Notes under the pieces: generated by a model
Told to the model about the DNA's origin: nothing
Seen by the model: the letters and a program-made list of their open reading frames with translations, nothing else
Database searches by the model: none
NCBI GenBank assembly: GCA_022495005.1
Contig: JAGYXB010001571.1
Coordinates: forward strand, 558,001-622,000
DNA length: 64,000 nt
DNA from: Rhyacophila brunnea
Lineage: Eukaryota > Arthropoda > Insecta > Trichoptera > Rhyacophilidae
Reading direction: 5' to 3'
Position numbers and translations under genes: made by a program
In this document: positions 1 to 12,760 of the stretch, one piece after another
How positions within the stretch are numbered: position 1 is the stretch's first letter
How the letters are laid out: the number at the start of each line of letters is the position of its first letter

Positions 1-1386
1 CCTTGTACGAAAAAGCAAGGGTATGGTTATTATTAAAAAAAAAAAAAAAAAAAACATGTTTAAGAAAACCTGCCACTTTAATACATTTGACTGATTTTTC
101 TTACTTAAAAAAAATAATAACGATATAAAATTGACCTTTATTGGAGGTCCGATTTTTGTCAGTAGGTACATTACGTATTAACTTATTTTTCTCAACTATA
201 AAATATTGTTTTTTTCTAAAAAACATTATTTATATCGAATCGAGGTTTGATTCGGTCACAGTACAAAGCTCGAAACGATATACCTAAATAAAAAAAGGCT
301 TTCAAGTTATTCACTTTAATATTTTTAATAAAAAAAAATGGTTTTTTTTTATTAAAAATTTAAGCACTGAATTTTACAAAACGCATTATGTGGCTGTCTA
401 AAAAACTACATTTTAATGATAAAAATATTAATGTGTAAAATACGATGTACTAAGATAAAAACAAACTTTTATAGAACATTTTATAAGTTTTTTTAACACA
501 TTTTCTTTAGAATGATTATCTAAAATGAAAATTATTCACGTTTATTAGTTTAACGTACGCAGTTTTAAAATTTACAGCACAGGCGTTTAGGTCACCATTA
601 AGGCGCGATCCTGAGACAAACAACGTAAGGATCAAAAGAACAAATGAAAAATCTAAAACTGCTGAGCTTTCTGAAAGTCCTTTCGGAATCCAATAAGATT
701 TCATAGGTTTATTTCAAGATGAATTGTTCTGCAGTAAATAGAATATAATAAAGCTCTCTTCTACAAGAAAATGATTTCTTTATTAGGCACCAAACCAATA
801 ATAATTTCATTACACTGAGGCGGGCATCTCGGGATCGCGAAGCTAAATCACTTTATTGAATAAGGGTACAGGGTACTAATACGAGTAGATTGAACAAAGG
901 GCTAGTAAATTACTTCCGTACTCGGGCTTGGCAAATATTGAACCTGCGTCTGAAAAATAAGACCGGTTCTTATACATCTTCTGAGTAGACATTTTCCTTC
1001 TGCCATTGACGTGTTTTGTTCTGTTTTCCGCATAGTTAATAATATAATCGCTGATCCTAATACTCTTGCTTTGTACATCGTTATGACTTTGTGATATTGT
1101 TCATATTCAACACAATAGGAATGCCAGTAAAGGATAGTTAAGCAGGCCTTTCATATTTTAATCCTGATAATGTACCAGATACAATGGTATTAAATAAAAC
1201 CTTGTTATATAGACAGTAGCCACGCAGCCAAAATACATGAAAGCTTAGCTACACAATACTTGGTTATTAAGAGGTCCAGTTTCTTCAGGTATTGAACCCC
1301 GATTCCATGAAGAATATTTTATTTTAATTTTAAAACTCAAAAGTCGATATGTATACTATTTTTTTGATATTAGTAACAGCAGAACA
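1..1386. other. Intergenic, nothing recognised
   Basis: AT-rich sequence with an A-run near 32-53. The open frames here are short, lack splice context and resemble no family I know. No RNA gene or clear repeat was seen. Confidence 0.6.
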
Positions 1387-1387
1387 C

Positions 1388-1792
1388 AGTGGGGAGGGGT
1401 GAAGACAGCCTACTAAAATTCGACATAAATAATGCACACTAATTTTTTTCAGTCATAATTATTTGTTTTCTTTGAACTAAGAATACAATAATTTGCAAAT
1501 GGTTCTGGTTAGTTTTTAATATTCAATTAAACCTTACCTAAATCAAACCATAATAGTTTAGGTATGCTATGGGCGATCCGTCAAAAATGGTGCACACTTT
1601 TTCAGTCATACTTATTTGTTTCCATTGAATTAAAAATACATATTACAAATGGTTTTGGTTGCTTTTTTTAAATTCATTAAACCCTGCCCAATCAAATCAT
1701 AATCGAGAAAAAATATTATTCTATTCTAATATTCTACCTTGCCATTAAACCATACAAAATTTTATATATAAACGAATATTTTTTGACTATTA
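1388..1792 (+). repeat. Foldback element, partial copy (family F1)
   Basis: Shares its order of motifs with the copies at 3251, 35717 and 46420: a start with a purine-rich GGGGTGAAGACAGCCT-like end, then 'cataaataatgcacacta', an A/T stretch with 'ttagtttttaatattcaatt', then a second tandem subunit starting near 1590 ('gtgcacactttttcagtcat'). The unit is about 170 bp and is present twice in the same orientation, followed by the central spacer. The inverted right half seen at 3251-3835 is missing, so this copy is truncated. It has no coding capacity and is non-autonomous. I cannot assign a superfamily. Confidence 0.65.
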
Positions 1793-3250
1793 CATTAAAA
1801 ACATATCAAATGTCGCTTGTCTTACATTTTCAAAATGGATATTTTCTGGGAGCTATTGTATCTGGTAGGACATCTGAGTTGTTTTCAATTTTTTTATATT
1901 TTAAGAAGTTTGAATACATTCCTATAGTGAATTAATCTTTTTCATAATATTGGATAGTTTACATTTATATTATTAGACACCTAATTTGTTTTAAGAACTA
2001 TGTACGTCGATAACTGAAAGGAAATTAATAATAATATGATAACATAGGGAATTCCAATTGAAGTATAATATATAAATTAATATCATTTTTGAAACTACAT
2101 AAGGAAACTAATGTGACCACAGCATAGGGAGATCCCAATAATTATAAATTGGTAATCTGTAAAATACATTTAAAAAATATTCTTATCGAAAAAATAATCT
2201 AAACTCTGTTCATGCAACACAGGAATAATTTTGATAAATCGTTAATCGCCACAAAAAGTCACACTACTCTAGGAAATAATAAAATTATAAATAGCATTAT
2301 TTTTGAAATAGTGCCAGAAAGTGATGATGGAAGGGTGGGGGGTTAAGTTAATTGGGGCGGTCAATAAATGACACAGTGGAATATTGGCAGATGTTTATAC
2401 TGCCCTTGGAGTAATTTCAATCCAATATTGTAGTTTTTTTATAATAACAATAATAATAATATGTGTAATGTAGCAGTAATTGCTGTACACAGCAATATAA
2501 TTAACTACAAGTGAAGGGGTTGTTTCAAATTGTGTGTGTGTTTTTTTGTAATAAATTGTAAAATCTAAAATCTCACGTTCAATAAATTAATTTACAAATA
2601 TTTAAATATTTTAAGAGAAAACGAATAATATTAATATTATTTTTACCGTCTCGTGAAATCTTAAATTATATAAATTATATTAATTCTGAATTTCCATAGA
2701 TTTGTACTTATATTTTTTCTTATTTTAGTATTTAGAAAATTTAATATTTCTCTAGTTTACAAAAATACATCATTCAAACTGATTCAGATTTCAATCCAAT
2801 AATTATGGAATCAAGAAATCGAGTGAAATTCCGTGATCGAAAACCCTAACGCACATGTTACATTAAATTGTACGTATGTAACTATTACATTTCATGGGAT
2901 GTTTTACCGAAAACAGGTGGCCGTATAGCAATGAGATCAACAAAATACGCGTTGCTCGTGGAGAATAGTAGACAGTAATGTTCTAATTTTATTAAATTCA
3001 ATAAGAACATTAATTTGATATCGATTGGTGTCAAATGTCTGATAATTACGCTGACATTATTAATCAGATATTTGATAGATACGACTTAATACTTAGGAGC
3101 ACCTACCAGAATTGTATATAATATATTATATGATTCCAATTTTCTTACATGCCAATTTTCTTCAGTCTTTGCCTTGTATTCCGGTGGTTTTTAGTACGTA
3201 TTTTGAAAGTGTTTTATATAGACATACATTTAATATCAATACTATATGGC
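1793..3250. other. Intergenic, nothing recognised
   Basis: AT-rich with simple-sequence patches such as ATAATAATAA near 2440-2460 and a short GT run near 2530. No gene or repeat family could be supported. Confidence 0.55.
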
Positions 3251-3835
3251 GTGGCGAATGGTGGAGGAAGGCTGTTAAAATCCAACATAAATAGTGCACA
3301 CTAAACTTTATCACTCTGACGTATTTATTTTTATTGAACTAATATTACAATAGTAAAGTTATGTAAATACTGTTTGTTAGTTTTTTTTTAAATTCAATTA
3401 ATCCCTGCTTCCAATCCATAGTAGATAATAGTCAAAAAATATTTGTTTATCTTTAAAAAATCTAAAATCATGCCGTTAAACTATACATAATTTTAGATAT
3501 TTTATATATAGAAGAATATTTTTGATCGATTATGGTTTTGTTAGGCAGGGCTTTATGAATTTAAAAAAAATAGCTAACACCACCTGTAATATGTATTCAT
3601 AATTCAACGAAAACAAATAAGTATGGCTGAAAAAGTGTGCACATTTTTTGTCGGATTGCTCATAGCATACCTAAACTATTATGGTTTGGTTAGGCATAGT
3701 TTAATTGATTTTTAAAACAAACTAGCATCATCTGCAAATTATTTTCTTAGGTCAATGAAAACAAAATAAATAATTATGACTGACAAAGTTTTTTGTGCAC
3801 TATTTATGCTTAATCTAACAGCCTACCTCCGCTCT
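3251..3835. repeat. Foldback element with long inverted arms (family F1)
   Basis: The left arm begins around GGCGAATGGTGGAGGAAGGC with 'aaatagtgcacactaaac' following. The right end reads as its reverse complement ('gtgcactatttatgc' then 'aacagcctacctccgc'). Between them the right half contains two tandem copies of the arm unit: 'gaaaacaaataagtatggctgaaaaagtgtgcac' lies near 3608 and a related 'gaaaacaaaataaataattatgactgac' near 3758. Arms are roughly 200-300 bp with mismatches. There is no ORF. This is a miniature inverted-repeat element that has expanded in the region (other copies at 1388, 35717, 46420). Confidence 0.75.
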
Positions 3836-5587
3836 AGTAATGCGGCCATCTATTTCCGATACAATGATAGGTACGTATAAATCTCCGGAATTGACATATA
3901 TATATATATCATATTGCTCTGCCAGACTTAAATTAAATTATGTGATGATGTAGTGACAAACGTACATACACACAAAACATCAATTAAACGTGACAGTTTA
4001 CCTACCTATATCATTAGTCAAATTTTATATACAGTAAATGGATTCAGAACTACGCGTTTCTAATGATGCAAGATGCAATATAACAAAACGGTTCCCACTC
4101 TAACACAATGGTTATTACTAGTTATTAGTCACAGTTCTGCGGATTCGAGTTATATAACCGAAATTGGTTGTGTGTAGGAATGTGTAGACTGCGGTACTAG
4201 AACAAAAATGTTTTCTCCAGAGTGTGAAAATTTAATTAAGTCAGTTTAACACAGTACCTAATTGAGGGTATGTTATAATATATAATATAGATATTTAGAA
4301 ACACAAGGTCAAAGAGAGTTCTCTGCTTTACTAATGATGAAATTTTACATTCGGGAGCATTCCTTGAGAAATGTTTTTGTCTTATGTAGTAACATACGTG
4401 TAACTCCAGTATTCAGAAATCAGAACTAGGTAGCTACTTCAATAAAATGTGATATTATTAATATTTATTTAAAAGTATATATATAGCAGTGGAAGAATTA
4501 TTTACAATGCACAAATATATAAGAAACTGTCCCCATTTCCATGCATGCAAATACTCAAAAAATCATTTAATTCGCACCATCCAAAATACGTCGTTAATAA
4601 AAACACGTGCAAAGTTATAATACCAAGTAGGGTCGTCATATTGAAAGAAAGGGTATCAGAGTATTGGTAAAAAAGTGTCAATACTTTTACTACGGTATTC
4701 CCAGTTTATTTGAGGACATCAATATTCGAAATATAGAATAGTTCTATACAGTCTGGATTCAGCCTACTATAATTATGTTATACAAATAATGTTGAAATTC
4801 GACATAGCAATAAAATATCACTACTAACTGTTTGTTTCTTACTGTGTAGTAATAATACTAGGGGTTGACATTTGAAATGAATTATTCATTTTGTAAACAT
4901 AGAGATTTCCATTATTTTGATTACTTGTTATACCTACTACAGTGAAGAAACTTGGAATTTTAATTAACTGATATTATAGTAACATCGTGTGAGATTATAC
5001 ATTTACGAGGTTAGTGCACTTCTTACTACTTTTTCGGAGCAGAATTCGTCGTAATATATTATATAATAATATGTATATATATAATTAATATGTATGGGTT
5101 TACGTAGGGTGTTGATTTATACTTTGCCACTTATTAAAAACACGGATTCAGGGACATTAAGTATTACGTCAGTATATTACGCTTGACAAGTAACAATGAA
5201 TTATTAGCAACATTATTTTGTAAACGCACGCTTTGGCGCGAAAAGGTGGCAAATTGTATTTTGAGGCGACGTTCAAGGCTCGGAGTAGGTTACCGACTGA
5301 CCGTACCTGCTCTCGATCCTTCGTCCGCCCAAAAACAGATAACGGTAACTTTCTTTTTGTTTATTCCGCTATGCATCCTGGTCTAGCCTTGCATCATTTA
5401 CAGTTACAATGATATCATTATATTCCCAACTCTGTCGATTGGAGGATTTTTGATGGGGGATTTAAGCATTATGATATTTGGTATCAATATATATAATTTT
5501 CATAGGTACAATAGAAATATAAACGAGGTAAAATTGGCCTTTGGGTATGATTGGCAAGAAAGTAAGTCTTTTTTTAATTCCCACTAC
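3836..5587. other. Intergenic, nothing firmly recognised
   Basis: AT-rich. A stretch near 5218-5345 is less AT-rich than its surroundings and may be unclassified repeat. A 40-bp segment near 4862 ('gaattattcattttgtaaa') recurs near 6342. No gene was seen. Confidence 0.5.
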
Positions 5588-5950
5588 AGCACAGTTGCAG
5601 AAACTTAAAGTAGCGTATAGTGGTATTGAGAGATGCGTGCAGGGCAAAGCGTCTATCGACAAACAACATAATGATTAGAGAAATGAACAAGGGTGTGGCA
5701 TAACATATTGTTTACTAAGAAACCTCATATGAAAATGGGCTGGACATATAGTTTAATGAAGAGACAATCACTGCTTAAATTTATTCATACAATAGTTGAG
5801 TGGTACACAAAACGTAGAACACGTTCATAAAATAGACATAGAAGTCGTCGGATTAATAACATCGTTAAGTTATGCAGAAGTACGTCGCATCGTGGTAGAT
5901 ATGGTGCAATGGAATCAGCTTGAAGAAGCTTTCATCCAGCAGTGAATAAT
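5588..5950 (+). pseudogene. RTE-type LINE, degraded 3' end
   Basis: Matches the 3' end of the better preserved copy at 37949-38649, with the same order of segments: 'cagaaacttaaagtagc', then 'aaaatgggctggacatat', 'gaagagacaatcactg', and finally 'cagcttgaagaagctttcatccagcagtg' just before a TAA/AATAATAA tail. In the intact family this encodes the C-terminal end of the reverse transcriptase protein (K-W-R-W-A-G-H and E-A-F-I-Q-Q-W motifs). Here many indels and stops destroy the frame, so it is an old relic. Confidence 0.7.
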
Positions 5951-8900
5951 AATAATAACATATTATCCACGCTGATAATGATACATCAGGAAATGCCGAA
6001 TAAATAGCTTTATGTTAATTACTAGTTACTCCCAATATTAGCAGTATTAATTGTCATAATATCTATTAATTAATCTAGGCGTAAGTAAATTTGACATAGA
6101 GGCGTATATTAGTACGTATTGGTATTGTATTTATTTAAAAAAAATCACGTTTAACTATTGAAAAAAACAATTATTAAAAAACATACGTACAATTTCTCAT
6201 TTTTATCTTCTCCAGTAAAACTATAATGTTGGATTTTAGCCTCATTGTCACACGGGTAACAATATAATATTATCTGATAATTCGATGATGAATCTTGCAT
6301 TTCGAAATAACTAAAGACACTTTTACCTGTTAATATTAAGGGCTGACATTTTAAATGAATTATTCATTTTATAAAGGTAGACGTTATCTTGTATTGTGTT
6401 TATTGTTACAATATAAAAATGGGGGAGGCGGCGAAAAGCTTCTGGAACCCTCCCTCCTTTTATCAACACTTCCCATGAAACATCTACCCAGCGGACAGCT
6501 GCTGTATCGAGCGAATACACTCGTACGAAGTACATTTGCACAGAATTACTCGGCTGATATTATTATTTGATGTCTGAGGTCGGTTCAGGATAGTTGTTAA
6601 CTTTTGTTGAACTCTCAACGACACCCGGCCACTTAACAATCCGCGTTACGAAAACCATTTTTGATTGAGAGTTACTTAAATAACTTTTGTATTGTACAAA
6701 CTAATAAAACATAATAATACTCAAACGTGACAGCGAATAATTCCATATCAATTGAGCGTATTAAAAAGTATATCCTTTGAAAGTATATGAAATTGCGTCG
6801 GTAGTAACTATTAATTATTCATTAATTATAAGACACTGTCACCGTAAATTGATGCGCAGTTTTCTGTAATTAGTTCATAATGAAAAAATATGTTGGTAGT
6901 TCAATAGATTAAACGGAAGCTTTATTAATTTGTTATTTAACGAATAAATGCGTCGTTACTTTAAGTCAATGAAATATCTTCATGAATCAAACATTTCATT
7001 TACTTAAAAAATGAAACACGTGGTTATCAAACATTCCAACATAATTAGTTACATAACACGAAGTGTGCTTAGAACGACAATTTTTTTTTAAACAGTGTTT
7101 ATTTATTGATAACGATTTTTGTCTATGGTTTTTTAATTGAATAATGTATAAATATACCAATGTATTAATACATAGTTTCATATTTAGTCATATTACCGCT
7201 CAATAAAGCTTTTTCAATAGGTGGGTCTTAATTTAATCCGACATTTCAAGCAGAAAGCAGATAATTACTTATTTGCATTTTTATTCTAATTTTGGCATTC
7301 GTAATAGGTGTGTTCGTACTTTATATAGGTACTGTGACAGCATTAATGTTTAAATGGATATAATTGTAAATAATCAATGAAATATACACATTTTTATTTT
7401 ATGTTATAAGAAAATCGTTGTTTTAAATTAAAATAAATGCGTTAAAAGAAATACAGAACTTCATAGATACCTACTGATTTTTTTAAAGTAAAGGATTTTT
7501 TTAAACTAAAAAATATTTTTTTTTAGATGTGTCTTGACTATCTAAAATAAAAGTTATCAATAAAAGTCCGGCACAATATTATTATACAACCAAATAATTT
7601 TGTTTTCGAATACACACTTCGTTTGTTTCTTATTTCTTGGTCAAACACAAAAAATAAGGGAAGTGAACCGTCTTCGGGGTGTAGCTGTATGAAAGTACCT
7701 ACAATAATTTTATTCTTAAATGTGGATAACTATGGAATAAACTCAAACATGTGCTAAGCATAGTTTATCTTTATCTAAAAGAATGATTCAATCAGTGATT
7801 TTTGTTCTCTTGTAAAGTAAGTTATTTTGTAGATATGACATTTTGTCAGAATGGTCGTGATTACGGGGAATAGACATTGGTTAAATCAGAGAACATAAAA
7901 ATAATGGGAATACCTTCTGGGTGTAGTTGTAAGAAGGTACGATTTTAGAGTGTGGAGAAATGTGGGATAAACTTAAATCTTTTTAATATTACGCGTTTAA
8001 TGTTACGAATATTTGAAGACACCCAGCGTGCTTTGGATTTGTTGCGTTTTATCGCCAGACCGTCGTAAACCAAAACTGGCTTCAAATTATGGTGACTGGC
8101 CGTATTTATATCTTATTCTGGTATGTATTCACACATGAGCAAATATTAAAATAAAAAAATACATAATTTCCCCTTGTTTTACTAGAACAAAGATAACGCA
8201 ACATGTGTTAGGGAGGCTTTGGTTCAATTATTGAGATAATAACTCTTGTGATTATAATCAAAGGCTTACTAGTAAATTAGTTGGGTATGTGATAAGTTTA
8301 GTATCGATCCTGAATGACATGTTATCACAGTTTAGTCGTTGCTATGGTTACTCTAATTTGGCAAATAACAAACCCACGTTTTTGCAGTGGGTAGATATCT
8401 GTCAAGTCGATTGTATGAAAATAATACATCACTATAAATTATTGTGTTTAGTGTTTATAGTATGGGAATCATTCCAATAGTTTGAAATGTATTTATAGTG
8501 ATTGAATTTAAAGGTTCTGTTAATATGACGCTATCCATTGCGGTCATGCAGTCATCAAAAACTAGGTAAGTAGTAAATTAAGACATTTTTAACACTAATA
8601 ATAGTAAATAGTATAAATATCTTATCCACCTATATGTTTTGTTGTGATTTAATATGTTTGGGGTTTCCTGTACTTATTGCGATGCAAGGTTTATAAATAT
8701 TTTATCATTTTTTATTTTATTTAAAATAATGGAAAATAATTTACATTTTATTGTATCCACATTGTGTATTGTTGTTTATCAAACTATTAGAAAATATCGA
8801 ATTTAAAAAATAATAAACCATATAAACATAATAATTTGTACCCGCTACCCACAGAACAGATTAATAAGAATATAGACATGCAAAAGTCACTCGCCATGGG

Positions 8901-9260
8901 CCATAATTATTACGGCCAAGCTATAAAATGCTAAAAATACAAAGCTATCTCAAATATTAAGAATATTAAATGAGCGTTTCATTTACGTGACAAACTTTAA
9001 TGTATATTATTATATATACGTAAGCATTGAATATAACAATATTCTTTAATGCGTGTTTAAGTTTATCGTACATTTTTCCATTCTAGAGAATTAAACCTTC
9101 TTAAAACCCCCCACCCAAAGGGCAACCAACTTCCCATTATTTTTGCGTTACCAGTAAAAGCTATCTGCTGAGTAAGATCGTTCAATATTTTTTATACCGT
9201 GATGAGCTTAGTTCTAAATTCGAAGCCTATTTATGATGGTACATTATCTATACTACATAA
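5951..9260. other. Intergenic, mostly unassigned AT-rich sequence
   Basis: No coding gene seen. Two related segments lie near 7665-7750 and 7905-7985 ('gtgtagctgtatgaaagtac' against 'gtgtagttgtaagaaggtac', each followed by 'gga(g)aa..tggaataaact'), suggesting a diverged local duplication. The rest has no recognisable structure. Confidence 0.5.
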
Positions 9261-9418
9261 TGAACCCGCCCCAAACTATGACGATCGGTCTTAATAGGGC
9301 GAATCACGAGACGCTTACGTTGCGATGTTAGGTATCTACAGTTTTTTTATGTTTCAGGAGTAGTTTTTCAAGACTGAGGTTGCTATGCACTCAAATGTGC
9401 TTTGACTGAGTTTACTGA
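9261..9418 (+). repeat. Unclassified repeat R1, copy 1
   Basis: About 160 bp that recurs in the same orientation at 27916-28077 inside the uridine phosphorylase gene. Both copies contain 'aacccgcccc', 'cggtcttaat', 'atcacgag', 'cagttttttta', 'aagactga' and end with 'tttgactgagtttactga'. No tRNA-like promoter boxes or inverted ends were seen, so it could be a SINE body or the end of a larger element. Confidence 0.65.
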
Positions 9419-10391
9419 CTTTAATTTATATGATAGGAGCACATTGAGGCGATTTACGTGTAAATGTGACGCCCAGTGTGTCACTTGACTTACTACCTTC
9501 AAAGGTAGTTCACTGCCACTACCTACCTAACCACGAAGTAACGATTTGGCATTATTTAAAAAAAATATTAAATAGAATTAAGTACATACCTAAACAAAAT
9601 GTTTTGTTGAATTATATACACAGAGATTTATGTGAATTTAAATGTGTTGTATATGTTTACACTTTTGATAATATGAGTAGGTATCTACTGACGTATAAAG
9701 CAGATATAATTCGTTAGCGCCGTAGGCGAAAAACAACTCCCTTCTACGAAATTTGCTCTTAAAAGTTGTAGTAATCTCTTTCTTATATTGAAATGAAGAA
9801 TTATAGAATGTTGCATATCAGCAGTTCATAACCTGCCTACTTTCGTGTGACTTTCACTGATCAATTATTTGATTTAAACTAGATAATGACAATCAATCGA
9901 TGATAAAGAAATTAATAAAATAATTAATCATACTTTTTGATGGTCTACTTAAATGTTTTTGTTGTGAATTTGTTTATCATAAATGTCTGTTTTGTTGTAT
10001 ATTATTCTTTTAGTTGAAAATGAGGCGGATGAAATCGGTCCAGTTATTTAATAAAAGTGCAATCAGTAATATAAAATTTTCGTTTTATTTAAATTAATAA
10101 TACAATGCATTTCCATCATGAATTGACAGTTAATTTATTAAAGGTATATTACTAAGTTGAAAATACATATTTAACTTAGTTTATTATCCTTAATAATATA
10201 ATATAAGTATTCTTTTATGATTTTATTAAAAAAAAATAAGATCCGTTCACATAACCTTAACCATAATAGATTTATACTCTGCTTACTAGCGGTAATTTAA
10301 CAACAAATATGTTAATTTATTCTTATTTAATATATCGTATATAATATAGAGTAAAGTTATAGAAAAGTGGGTTTGATAAAATATTATGTAT
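9419..10391. other. Intergenic, nothing recognised
   Basis: AT-rich. There is a weak imperfect palindrome near 10138-10197 ('tactaagtt' facing 'aacttagttta'). The open frame at 9466-9717 has no recognisable domain and no splice context; I treat it as chance. Confidence 0.5.
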
Positions 10392-10488
10392 TTATAATCC
10401 AGTTTTCAATGAACCGAATATTTGCAATGAACTGTAAGATGGAAATCTTACATTTCATTGCAAATATCCGGTTCACGTTTGATTATAA
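10392..10488. repeat. 97-bp near-perfect hairpin
   Basis: The two halves are reverse complements over about 45 bp: left arm 'ttataatcc...gaaccgaatatttgcaatgaa.tgtaagat', right arm 'atcttacatttcattgcaaatatccggttc...gattataa'. The loop is only a few bases. It could be a very short foldback transposon or, on length and pairing, a transcribed hairpin such as a miRNA-like precursor. Sequence alone does not distinguish these. Confidence 0.7.
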
Positions 10489-10647
10489 AATCAATATGAA
10501 TAAAGACAATATTATATTTAATTCTACGATATAATATAATAACTGATTATATGGTTGTACTTATAGTATATAGTTATATATAAAATTATATACATTACTT
10601 AATAATATTGTTCTAAATTCTTGATTTGACCAACGTTTGCATTAATA

Positions 10648-11035
10648 TATCATCATCAGCCGGGGTCGATCCACTTCTGAATGAAAGCCTCCCCTAACTT
10701 TCTTCACGCTTCTCCGTCCCCAGTACTTTTCTGCCACGTACATCCACCGACCTTTATGAAACCGTCTATCCAGCGAGTTTTAGGGCGTTCCTATGGGCGT
10801 TTAATGCCCCTTGGGTACCACTGTATGACGGTGCTTGTCCACCGATTGTCCACTCACCGACCGACATGTCCTGCCCATCTCATCTACTTAGCGACCTCTA
10901 TCACATCGCGTACTCTCGTCTGCTTCCTTATTCATTGGTTTCTTTTGTGATCCTTGCACATGCATACGTGAGCGTCGGTAATACACATTGGTTGAACACT
11001 TTATATTTAAGACACAATGGTTATGCGAACAATAT
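10648..11035 (-). pseudogene. RTE-type LINE, degraded 3' end
   Basis: Read on the - strand this is the same 3' segment as at 37949-38649. The + strand shows the reverse complement of the terminal TGATGATG tail at 10650, then 'ggtcgatccacttctgaatgaaagcct' (end of the protein, Q-W-I-D), 'ccagcgagttttagg' and, further right, 'acacattggttgaacacttt'. Frameshifts and stops are frequent. The copy is 5'-truncated near 11035. Confidence 0.75.
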
Positions 11036-11300
11036 CAAACAAAAAATAATATATATTAGTATGTACCTTTACCAGTAATTAAATTAAAGGCAATTCATAT
11101 AAGGTCATAAATAATGCGATATTTTAAAAATGTTTGAAATGATAGTAGTTTTTTTTTTAAAGTTTAATCCAAGATATATTTTCCATTATTATCGAAGACT
11201 TCTTCCTATCTTGCTCTAAAATTTTCAATTCCTTTGGCAATAGAATTCTCTCGGTGTTGAGTGCTAAACTGTTTCCCATTAGTATGATTTTGTAGACTGC
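11036..11300. other. Intergenic spacer
   Basis: Nothing recognised except the left TSD of the next element at its right edge (11301-11314). Confidence 0.5.
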
Positions 11301-11314
11301 GGAAAAGATGGCGA

Positions 11315-11944
11315 CGGTCGACAGTTTCATATACCTTGGATCTCTTGTAACTCGACATAATGATATTACAGAAGAAATCAACAAGAGAATCATGTCTGCG
11401 AATAAATGCTACTTTGGTCTGTTAAGACATTTTAAGTCCCGCTTACTATCTCGTCGAACTAAAAGCACTCTTTACAAAACACTTGTAAAGCCAGTGCTCA
11501 CCTACGCATCGGAAACCTGGACATTAACTCTGCGAAATGAACGAGCCCTGAACATCTTTGAAAGAAAAATTCTCCGCCGTATATATGGACCGATCAGGGA
11601 TGGCACCAATTGGAGGAGAAGATATAATGCTGAGCTCTACGGGCTGTACGAAGATTGCAGCGCAGTTCAATCAATTAAGATTGGGAGACTGCGATGGCTA
11701 GGTCATGTGCACCGTATGAATGACAATGAACCGGCAAAGAGAGTGATGTCCAGCAATCCAATATGACGTAGAAGAAGAGGGAGGCCAAAGATTCGCTGGT
11801 TAGATGGAGCTGCCAGTGACTGCCGTATTCTGGGGGTACCAAATTGGAAAGCGGCCACACTGGATAGGGACAGGTGGAGGGAGCTGTTGGAGGAGGCCAG
11901 GACCCACACCAGGTTGTCGCGCCCCTGATGATGATGATGATGAT
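11315..11944 (+). mobile_element. 5'-truncated LINE with TSD
   Basis: A 630-bp insertion bounded by the 14-bp direct repeat GGAAAAGATGGCGA (11301-11314 and 11945-11958), the hallmark of target-primed insertion, and ending in a TGATGATGATGATGA tail. The body encodes the C-terminal part of a LINE reverse transcriptase protein: V-D-S-F-I-Y-L-G-S, then L-V-K-P-V-L-T-Y-A-S-E-T-W-T-L, then R-L-R-W-L-G-H-V-H-R-M, and past one stop R-R-R-G-R-P-K-I-R-W-L-D. These are the thumb and tail motifs of RTE-like elements. It is related to but distinct from the family at 37949. The intact TSD suggests a fairly recent insertion. Confidence 0.85.
11325..11766 (+). pseudogene. LINE reverse transcriptase C-terminal fragment
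   Basis: An open frame whose apparent ATG (11308) lies in the TSD, not in the element, so it is not a real start. The element-derived part gives about 147 residues with the Y-L-G-S and T-Y-A-S-E-T-W-T-L motifs and stops at 11764-11766 in the middle of the conserved R-R-R-G-R-P-K block, which continues in the same frame after the stop. The catalytic domains lie upstream of the truncation and are absent, so the product could not be active. Confidence 0.8.
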
Positions 11945-11958
11945 GGAAAAGATGGCGA

Positions 11959-12752
11959 TCTGATGGTGTCAGAGGTCGGCAGTGGCCATTTTATTCAGAT
12001 TGGAGTAGTTGGAGTGGTACATTGAATAAGCACAAACATCGCAGTTTAAATGATTTCCACTATGTAGTACGAGTACCTACGTGTGTGTCATTTTAATTTA
12101 CAATTTTTGATGTACCCAACAATTAATACGGTAGCTTCTTGTAGGGCTTGTTCCTTAGAATTAAGCTAAACCCGCGATATTATCGATGACTTAGTCTCAA
12201 AGGCGGCACGTGTTAATATTATAATTGGTACAATAAATTCACTTTATTCAGAATTCGCATAATATTGGAGTTGTGTATTATTTTATCTCGCGTTTGTAAT
12301 ATTAAGTTACATAGGTAGTTACATATTTACACTTTATATATTATATATTCACATAGGTACCTACATAGTGGAGTTAACTTCATTATCTCAATATACTGTG
12401 TATTTTAATTTGTATACATATATTATAACATATTTATCATAATATGATAACTCATTCCTAAATGTATGTGCTAATTATTTATGTTAAAAAAAATATTTGA
12501 TTACTAAATATGCTTCTTTGCACATTATTTCATATTATAACTTGTTTGAACTAAGTATGTATTTATCGAAGCATTAAATTTGTGCCACATAACTAGTGCA
12601 TCGAAGTTCATAAAAAACGCGTTATAAACAATAATTATGTTAACACTACATTCATATTATGTATTACAAGCAAATCGATTACGAATTCAATATTCAATGT
12701 TGGTTAAGTTTTTTTTATTCAATTTAATTGAAGTACGATATCTTCTGCTAGA
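11959..12752. other. Intergenic, nothing recognised
   Basis: AT-rich sequence between the LINE and the hAT element. No gene or repeat assigned. Confidence 0.5.
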
Positions 12753-12760
12753 GTCTAGAC

